From Micavibrio aeruginosavorus (GTDB lineage Bacteria > Pseudomonadota > Alphaproteobacteria > Micavibrionales > Micavibrionaceae), in the NCBI GenBank assembly GCA_003240795.1, contig QFNK01000051.1, positions 1 through 9,373 on the forward strand: DNA of 9,373 nucleotides. The letters run 5' to 3'. Positions within the stretch are counted from its first letter, which is position 1, and the number at the start of each line of letters is the position of its first letter. Below, piece by piece: positions 1 to 4,785 of this stretch. The translations under genes were made by a program, and so were the position numbers. Below the pieces are notes generated by a model. That model saw only the letters and a program-made list of their open reading frames with translations. It ran no database searches and was not told the origin of the DNA.

Positions 1-1
1 C

Positions 2-3000
2 ACCGTCGAAACACCCGGCGGTCTGAATATCATGACGATCCACTCTTTCTGTCAGTCGGTTTTGGGGCGCTTTCCGATCGAAGCAGGCCTTCCACCGAAT
101 TTCAAGCCGCTGGAAGAAGACGAATCCCGCGCGCTCCTCGACCGCGCACGCAAGGAAGTAATCGCGAGAGCAGGACGCGATCCCGCATCCCCCTTGGGTG
201 AGGCGCTTGCCGCCATCAGCGCCCTTCTCAACGAAGAACAATTCGCCGGACTGTTGCTCCAGCTGCAAAGCGAACGCCACCAGACACGCCAGCTTCTAAG
301 CCGTACTTTCGGCGTTGACGGCCTTTACACATCGCTATGCAAAATGTTCGGTATAACGGCGGGACAGGACATACAGGGGGCGCTCGCGGCGTTCTGCCGT
401 ACGGATAGCCGCAATGAAGCAGGGCTGCGTGAAGCCTGCACCTTGTTATCATTGGAAAAAACAAAGGAAGCACCAAAAGCCGCCGCGAACATACAGGCGT
501 TTCTGGACGGCAGAGCGGAAGAAAGACCAGCGCTTTACGATATGTACAAGTACGTCTTCCTTACCAAGGAAGGCACCCCGCGCGCGAAGATCGCAACGGC
601 GGGTGTACTTAAAACAGCCCCTCACATTGGCGACATACTATCGTATGAGCAAGCGCGCATTATCGAGTTCGAAGAGGAGTGCAAATCCATCGCCTGCGCG
701 AACGCCACACGCGATCTGTTCCTGCTGTCCGACGAAATCCTGAACCGTTATCAGGATTTGAAAGACAGGCAGGGTGCACTTGACTTCAACGACATGATTT
801 TGCGCACACTGTCCCTTCTTAAAGGCGAAAGTGTAAAAGGTAAAAACCTGGATGTCGCGCCATGGGTAATGTACAAGCTCGACGAAGGTATTGACCATAT
901 TCTGGTGGACGAGGCACAGGACACAAACCCCGAACAATGGGACATCATCAACCTTCTGAGTGACGAATTTTTCGCAGGACAGGGCGTACGCGATGAGACC
1001 ATACGCACCGTGTTCGTTGTGGGCGATGACAAGCAGTCCATTTTCGGCTTTCAACGCGCCGCGCCCGAAAAATTCGGGGAGATGTATGAATGGTTCGCCC
1101 GCAAGGTACGCTCAGCGGGAGGGACGTTCGTTCCCGTTGATATCACGACATCCTTCCGCTCCGTACAGACCGTACTCGACGCCGTCGATCAGGTTTTTAC
1201 AAACCCGTCCGTACGCGAAAAATTTACGGGTACGTACCTAAATCACATCGCCAAGCGTCAGGGGCAGTCCGGCATTGTCGAGCTCTGGCCGCTGTTCAAG
1301 TCCGATGCGGCAGTCTCCGAGGATGAAAACGACGATGCGGGCGAAGCCGAAAAAGGGTGGTTTGTTCCCGACCGTATTTTAGAGGCGCTGACCGGATCCG
1401 AGAAAATGGCGCGCAAGATCGGGGACACGATTCAATCCTGGCTGAAAAACGGCGAAACGCTTCATTCCTACGGCCGTCCCATCCATGCCGGAGACATCAT
1501 GATCCTCGTACGGTCGCGCAGCCGCTTTGTCGGCCAGCTCGTACGCGCACTCAAGGCCCGCAACATTCCCGTCAGCGGCGTGGACAGGATGGTGCTCTCT
1601 AGCCAGATTGTCGTACAGGACATGATCGCCGCCGCCCAGTTCGGCCTTTTGCCCGAAGACAATCTGACGCTCGCCGCCCTCCTCAAATCACCCTTTGTCG
1701 GCATGAACGAAGACGAGGTCTTCCGGTACGCGCACGGACGAACGGGCTCTCTATGGGACAGCATACGCGAGAACGCGCCGCACGTGTCGGCATGGCTGGA
1801 ACGCCTGATTGTACGCTCCGGCATCGATCACCCTTACGAATTTTTCAGCCGCATCGTACAAGAGCCATGTCCGGGAAACACATCCAATGGTATGCAGGCA
1901 GTACGCGCCCGCCTTGGCGAGGATGCGCTCGACCCCCTCGACGAATTCCTGAACGCCGCGCTCGCTTACGAAGCCAGCCATACGGCCTCCCTTCAGGACT
2001 TCCTCCAATGGCATGCGGAAGGCAGCGGCGAGATCAAACGCGAAATGGATGAGTCGTCCAGAGCCGTGCGTATCATGACGGCCCACGGCTCCAAAGGGCT
2101 TCAAGCGCCGATCGTCTTCCTGCCGGACACGATCTTAAGCGGGCCGCCCAAAACGAGCGCGCTTTTCTGGCCGGACAAAACGGGACTGGATGTTCCGATG
2201 TATCTTCCTTCCAAAGACGCCACACCGAAACAGGCCGCCGCTGCCCGCACCGCCGTCCTCGAAAAATCGGAAGAGGAATATCGCCGCCTTCTCTACGTCG
2301 CCATGACGCGCGCGGAAGAGCGGCTCTATATCGGCGGCTATACCGGCAAAAAAACAGTCAGCGCCGAAAGCCGCGCCCATTGGTACACCGATGTGCAGGC
2401 CGCCTTTGAAACGCTGGCCCAGCAGGGCCACATCGAAAAAATACCGAGCGGCGTTTACGACGAAAACGGTGAGGATATCCCGGCGCTGCGTCTCGCATCA
2501 TCCGCAACCGAAAGCCCCGACAAAAAATCCGAAGAAAAAAAGGAAGCCGCCGCAATAGAAAGACGCGAGCTTCCGCGCTGGGTAAAAATTCATGCGCCCG
2601 CCGAACCAGTGCCGCCGCGCCCGCTCGTGCCCTCCCGCCCGTCGGAGGAAGAACCGGCGGCGGCTTCTCCGCTTCAATCCGCGCAGGAATACCGCTTCCG
2701 CCGCGGGAACGCGACACACAAACTGCTCCAGCTTTTGCCATCCCTCCCGCCGGAGCGCCGCCGCCTGTCCGCAGAGCAATTCCTTGCCCGCCCCGCGCTC
2801 GGATTTCCGGCGGACCTGCAAAAGGACATCGCCCGCGAAGTGATGAACATTCTGGAGGACGAAACCTTCGGTGAAATCTTCGGCGAACAATCCCTCGCCG
2901 AAATTCCTGTTACAGGGCTGATCGGCAAAGACAACCTGATCTCCGGCCAGATCGACCGCCTTCTGGTGCGGGAAAACGACATCCTGATCGTCGATTACAA

Positions 3001-3163
3001 AACCAACCGCCCGTCGCCCAAATCACTGGAAGACGTACCAAAAGCCTATATTCGCCAGCTCCGCGCCTACGCCGACGCCCTGCGCGGCATATATAAGGGC
3101 AAGGCCGTGCGCGCCGCGCTCCTATGGACCGATGATGCAAGGCTGGTTGAAATTCCGGTTTAA
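2..3163 (+). CDS. addA: AddA helicase-nuclease subunit of AddAB, 5'-truncated by window edge
   Basis: AddA is the UvrD-like (SF1A) 3'-5' helicase and nuclease subunit of AddAB, which resects double-strand DNA ends for RecA-dependent repair in the cytoplasm. The reading frame is open from base 2. The first Met (base 32) lies inside the conserved TIHSFC helicase motif, so it is not the start; Walker A lies upstream of the window. Counting from that Met: motif II DEAQD 293-297, motif III GDDKQS 331-336, motif IV TSFRS at about 373-377, motif V TAHGSKGL 683-690, motif VI YRRLLYVAMTRAEE from 750. A charged, proline-rich linker (about 820-890) leads to a RecB-type nuclease domain with H896, D975, the D988-Y-K990 motif and Q1009...Y1013, so the nuclease looks intact. 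addB would be expected just upstream. The 86-bp gap to trxA on the same strand matches the addA-trxA order I recall in alphaproteobacteria. Identity is very secure. Confidence 0.96.
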   Translation, partial: TVETPGGLNIMTIHSFCQSVLGRFPIEAGLPPNFKPLEEDESRALLDRARKEVIARAGRDPASPLGEALAAISALLNEEQFAGLLLQLQSERHQTRQLLSRTFGVDGLYTSLCKMFGITAGQDIQGALAAFCRTDSRNEAGLREACTLLSLEKTKEAPKAAANIQAFLDGRAEERPALYDMYKYVFLTKEGTPRAKIATAGVLKTAPHIGDILSYEQARIIEFEEECKSIACANATRDLFLLSDEILNRYQDLKDRQGALDFNDMILRTLSLLKGESVKGKNLDVAPWVMYKLDEGIDHILVDEAQDTNPEQWDIINLLSDEFFAGQGVRDETIRTVFVVGDDKQSIFGFQRAAPEKFGEMYEWFARKVRSAGGTFVPVDITTSFRSVQTVLDAVDQVFTNPSVREKFTGTYLNHIAKRQGQSGIVELWPLFKSDAAVSEDENDDAGEAEKGWFVPDRILEALTGSEKMARKIGDTIQSWLKNGETLHSYGRPIHAGDIMILVRSRSRFVGQLVRALKARNIPVSGVDRMVLSSQIVVQDMIAAAQFGLLPEDNLTLAALLKSPFVGMNEDEVFRYAHGRTGSLWDSIRENAPHVSAWLERLIVRSGIDHPYEFFSRIVQEPCPGNTSNGMQAVRARLGEDALDPLDEFLNAALAYEASHTASLQDFLQWHAEGSGEIKREMDESSRAVRIMTAHGSKGLQAPIVFLPDTILSGPPKTSALFWPDKTGLDVPMYLPSKDATPKQAAAARTAVLEKSEEEYRRLLYVAMTRAEERLYIGGYTGKKTVSAESRAHWYTDVQAAFETLAQQGHIEKIPSGVYDENGEDIPALRLASSATESPDKKSEEKKEAAAIERRELPRWVKIHAPAEPVPPRPLVPSRPSEEEPAAASPLQSAQEYRFRRGNATHKLLQLLPSLPPERRRLSAEQFLARPALGFPADLQKDIAREVMNILEDETFGEIFGEQSLAEIPVTGLIGKDNLISGQIDRLLVRENDILIVDYKTNRPSPKSLEDVPKAYIRQLRAYADALRGIYKGKAVRAALLWTDDARLVEIPV

Positions 3164-3249
3164 ATTCAATCTATTGGGGAGCGGGACTTGATATTCCGTG
3201 CATCCCGCGCAATGTTAATGGAAAGCGTATCACAAAGGGAAATATAGAG
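3164..3249 (+). promoter_or_regulatory. addA-trxA intergenic region with candidate trxA promoter and RBS
   Basis: This 86-bp gap holds TTGATA at 3188-3193, a fair -35 box, with only a loose -10 candidate (TGTTAA) around 3213-3218 at a long spacing. A 6-bp inverted repeat, GCGGGA at 3181-3186 and TCCCGC at 3203-3208 with a 16-nt loop, straddles the -35. It has no T-tract, so it is not a good terminator for addA. A purine-rich stretch AAAGGGAAA near 3234-3242 is a plausible ribosome binding site for trxA, about 8-10 nt before the ATG at 3250. A trxA promoter of its own is possible, but readthrough from addA is equally compatible with the sequence. Confidence 0.35.
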
Positions 3250-3567
3250 ATGAGCATTAAAGTTTCAGACGCAACATTCGAAAGCGAAGTCCTGCAATCC
3301 GACACACCTGTCATCGTTGATTTCTGGGCGGAATGGTGCGGCCCGTGCAAGGCGCTCGGCCCCCTCGTCGACGAACTGTCCGAGGAGCTGAAAGGCCGTG
3401 CGAAGATCGTAAAGGTCAATATCGACGAAAGCCCGCAGACCCCGACAAAATACGGCGTGCGCGGCATCCCAACGCTGATGGTATTCAAGAACGGTCAGTT
3501 GACCGACACGCGCGTCGGCTCCATGCCGAAATCGCAACTGACCGAATGGGCGGAAAGCGTTATCTAA
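3250..3567 (+). CDS. trxA: Thioredoxin
   Basis: This is a 105-residue thioredoxin, the small cytoplasmic dithiol reductant recycled by NADPH-dependent thioredoxin reductase. It serves ribonucleotide reductase, methionine sulfoxide reductases and general disulfide reduction. The active site W29-C-G-P-C33-K is present, preceded by the typical VDFWAEW strand, and the cis-proline loop is G-I-P74-T. Length is that of classical bacterial TrxA (about 105-108 residues), with no signal peptide or extra domain, so it is a cytoplasmic thioredoxin rather than a periplasmic TlpA/DsbE relative. It sits 86 bp downstream of addA on the same strand and is followed within about 25 bp by a hairpin terminator, making it the last gene of this unit. 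Start at 3250 is supported by an upstream AAAGGGAAA and by alignment of the N-terminus with the family. Confidence 0.97.
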   Translation: MSIKVSDATFESEVLQSDTPVIVDFWAEWCGPCKALGPLVDELSEELKGRAKIVKVNIDESPQTPTKYGVRGIPTLMVFKNGQLTDTRVGSMPKSQLTEWAESVI

Positions 3568-3588
3568 AATACTCTCGCAAAGCCAAAT

Positions 3589-3621
3589 AAAAAAGGGCGC
3601 TCCATCGGGCGCCCTTTTTTT
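3589..3621. terminator. Bidirectional Rho-independent terminator between trxA and infC
   Basis: GGGCGC at 3595-3600 and GCGCCC at 3609-3614 form a 6-bp GC stem around an 8-nt loop. It is flanked by an A-run on the left and a T7 run (3615-3621) on the right. It therefore has a U-tract when read from either strand, and it lies in the 68-bp gap between the convergent 3' ends of trxA and infC, where it can end both transcripts. Confidence 0.88.
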
Positions 3622-3635
3622 ATTCCTGTTTTTCT

Positions 3636-4232
3636 CTATTCCGTCTTCGCGGCTGCCGGCGCGGCCGGTGCGGCGGCGGTCTTTGCAGGGATCATCATCA
3701 TGATCGCCTGACGGCCTTCCATCTTCGGCTCCTGCTCGACTTTCGCGAATTCCGCGAGGTCCGCTTTCAGGCGCTGCATGACCTGCATGGCAAGGTCGAT
3801 GTGCGCCATTTCACGTCCGCGCAGGCGAAGCGTGAATTTCACCTTGTCTTCATTCTCGAGGAATTTTTTCGCGGCCTTCAGCTTCACATCGTAATCGTGC
3901 TGCTCGATACCCGGACGGATTTTAAGCTCCTTGACCTCGATGACCTTCTGCTTCTTCCGCGCCTCGTTGGCCTTCTTCTGCTGCTCGTACTTGTACTTGC
4001 CGTAGTTCAGGATTTTGCAGACAGGCGGCTCGGCGTTCGGGGAAACTTCTACCAGATCGAGACCGGCGGCTTCTGCGCGGCGCATACCTTCTGCAACGGT
4101 TACAACACCGACCATCTCGCCGTTTTCATCGACAAGGCGGATTTTCGGAATGCGGATTTGTTCGTTGACGCGTGGTCCATCCGCATCGACTTGGCGGCGT
4201 GGCGGAAGGTTATTGATCGGCGGTCTGGCTAT
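3636..4232 (-). CDS. infC: Translation initiation factor IF-3, AUA start
   Basis: IF-3 binds the 30S subunit, prevents premature 50S joining and proofreads the start codon and initiator tRNA. The protein has the N-terminal domain (RVNEQIRIPKIRLVDENGE, then VTVAEGMRRAEAAGLDLVEVSP), the signature NAEPPVCKILNYGKYKYEQ, a lysine-rich helical linker, and the C-terminal 30S-binding domain (KVIEVKELKIRPGI onwards). It ends in a low-complexity Ala/Pro tail. The first AUG (4113-4115) would delete half of the N-terminal domain. The frame stays open to a stop at 4245-4247, and the homologous N-terminus (ARPPINNLPPRR) begins at the ATA codon 4230-4232, which has GGAG seven nucleotides upstream. That gives 198 residues. 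A non-AUG start is typical of infC, where IF-3 discriminates against its own start codon as feedback. rpmI-rplT do not follow; infC appears monocistronic, ending at the terminator shared with trxA. Confidence 0.96.
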   Translation of the reverse strand: MARPPINNLPPRRQVDADGPRVNEQIRIPKIRLVDENGEMVGVVTVAEGMRRAEAAGLDLVEVSPNAEPPVCKILNYGKYKYEQQKKANEARKKQKVIEVKELKIRPGIEQHDYDVKLKAAKKFLENEDKVKFTLRLRGREMAHIDLAMQVMQRLKADLAEFAKVEQEPKMEGRQAIMMMIPAKTAAAPAAPAAAKTE

Positions 4233-4243
4233 GGGACGTCTCC
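4230..4243 (-). promoter_or_regulatory. infC Shine-Dalgarno and AUA initiation codon
   Basis: On the minus strand GGAG (4240-4243) precedes the ATA codon (4230-4232) by 7 nt, an ideal spacing. The only other isoleucine codon near the expected N-terminus, ATC at 4215-4217, has no purine-rich sequence ahead of it. An in-frame stop lies at 4245-4247, so the start must fall between there and the conserved VNEQIR segment. No ATG, GTG or TTG that would leave this segment intact has a comparable Shine-Dalgarno. Use of AUA is inferred from spacing and homology. Confidence 0.8.
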
Positions 4244-4251
4244 ATTAATAA

Positions 4252-4285
4252 TTGAAAGATAAAACAACCGCTGGCACCAACGGTT
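4252..4285 (-). terminator. Hairpin plus U-rich stretch in the infC leader (possible attenuator)
   Basis: Read on the minus strand, AACCGUUG (4285-4278) can pair with CAGCGGUU (4273-4266), giving an 8-bp stem with one G-U pair and a 4-nt GUGC loop. GUUUUAUCUUU follows directly. This has the form of a modest intrinsic terminator located about 20-35 nt before the infC start codon. If the infC transcript begins upstream of it, it could attenuate infC; it could also be simple 5'-end structure. On the plus strand the equivalent stem is weaker, with a C-A mismatch. Confidence 0.4.
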
Positions 4286-4293
4286 AAGGGCCA

Positions 4294-4322
4294 TACATAG
4301 GCGGATTTCCGCCTTTTTTCAA
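4294..4322 (-). promoter_or_regulatory. Candidate infC promoter
   Basis: The minus strand carries TTGAAA (4322-4317) and TATGTA (4299-4294) with exactly 17 bp between them. The -35 is a 5/6 match to the sigma-70 consensus; the -10 is weak (3/6). Transcription would start near 4287, giving a leader of about 55 nt that opens with the hairpin at 4266-4285. The spacer is occupied by the GGCGG/CCGCC palindrome. infC needs a promoter in this region, because the gene between it and thrS is on the opposite strand, though readthrough from thrS is not excluded. Confidence 0.35.
4299..4319 (+). terminator. Rho-independent terminator-like hairpin, plus strand, without an obvious upstream gene
   Basis: AGGCGG (4299-4304), loop ATTT, CCGCCT (4309-4314) and a T6 run to 4319 form a textbook intrinsic terminator on the plus strand. 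No plus-strand gene lies between the trxA terminator at about 3620 and this point; infC is on the other strand. It may stop antisense transcription through infC before the small gene at 4385, or the palindrome may act as DNA in the infC promoter spacer. Confidence 0.6.
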
Positions 4323-4341
4323 GGGCTGAACGAGTATGACA

Positions 4342-4347
4342 TATAAT
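4342..4347 (+). promoter_or_regulatory. Candidate -10 box for the small gene at 4385
   Basis: A perfect TATAAT lies at 4342-4347 in an AT-rich stretch, about 38 bp before the ATG at 4385. A matching -35 is poor (TTCAAG at 4318-4323, 18-bp spacer, about 3/6), so this is a suggestion only. It sits directly downstream of the plus-strand terminator hairpin, a sensible place for a promoter. Confidence 0.3.
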
Positions 4348-4384
4348 TCTTGAAAATTTTCATAAGAAATTGATACAAGACGGC

Positions 4385-4783
4385 ATGTCTAAAAACACGT
4401 GCTCCATACGAAATCTGTTCGGCACCCTGCTCATTGCCGGAGGGGCGGCATATGCGGTGGACGACTACCTGTCGACACCGCATTCGGTCGATGATCTTGC
4501 GCTCAACCTTGTCAACAATCACATCCTGGGCAATATGCCGGAGCTGGAAGAGAAACGGTTGCTAATGGGATTTCTGACCAGCACGTTTATAAGGCAGACT
4601 GACGCGGCAACCTGCACGAATTACGGGTTTTACACGCGCTGCGCGTTGAAGGATGAGGCGAGATATCTTGTGAAAAGCTTCCTGTTTCAGGTTCCGAATA
4701 TAAATCCGTCGGAAGAAAACGAAGCGCCCGGAGAAAAACCCCGGGCGCCATCATTGAAGCCTTCCAGAAGCTGGAATATCTAA
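4385..4783 (+). CDS. Uncharacterised small protein with N-terminal hydrophobic segment
   Basis: I do not recognise this 132-residue protein. After a short basic N-terminus (MSKNTCSIRN) comes a hydrophobic stretch, about residues 11-25 (LFGTLLIAGGAAYAV), which could be a signal peptide or membrane anchor. The body is helical in character. Two cysteines, 77 and 86 (CTNYGFYTRC), are spaced to form a disulfide if the domain is exported. The C-terminus is rich in E, P, K and S and looks disordered. An in-frame TTG at 4370 would add five residues; I prefer the ATG at 4385 because it puts the basic residues directly before the hydrophobic stretch, but neither start has a good Shine-Dalgarno. The gene separates infC from thrS, reads opposite to both, and ends 2 bp from the thrS stop codon. 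That it is a gene is supported by length, composition and fit to the gap, not by a known family. Confidence 0.6.
   Translation: MSKNTCSIRNLFGTLLIAGGAAYAVDDYLSTPHSVDDLALNLVNNHILGNMPELEEKRLLMGFLTSTFIRQTDAATCTNYGFYTRCALKDEARYLVKSFLFQVPNINPSEENEAPGEKPRAPSLKPSRSWNI
4724..4748 (-). terminator. Probable thrS terminator hairpin inside the convergent small gene
   Basis: GCGCCCGG (4724-4731) and CCGGGCGC (4741-4748) form a perfect 8-bp stem with a 9-nt loop, 38 bp downstream of the thrS stop codon. On the minus strand it is followed by an interrupted U-rich stretch (TTCGTTTTCTTC). The stem lies in the last codons of the plus-strand small gene, in its disordered C-terminal tail, so the tail composition there may partly reflect terminator function. 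A smaller hairpin, TTCCAG/CTGGAA at 4762-4776, lies nearer the stop codon. Confidence 0.55.
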
Positions 4784-4785
4784 TC

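Noticed and set aside
2498..2890. Minus-strand open frames opposite the addA 3' region
   Set aside because: These are shadow frames under an intact nuclease domain, with no start signal or domain.
32..3163. addA starting at the ATG at base 32
   Set aside because: That Met lies within the TIHSFC helicase motif, and the upstream codons (TVETPGGLNI) are conserved AddA sequence, so the gene runs off the left edge.
3181..3208. GCGGGA/TCCCGC inverted repeat as the addA terminator
   Set aside because: The 16-nt loop, 6-bp stem and absence of a T-run make it a poor terminator; it may be incidental or sit at the trxA promoter.
3636..4115. infC starting at the first AUG (159 residues)
   Set aside because: This removes much of the IF-3 N-terminal domain. 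The upstream frame encodes conserved IF-3 sequence back to an ATA codon with a well-spaced GGAG.
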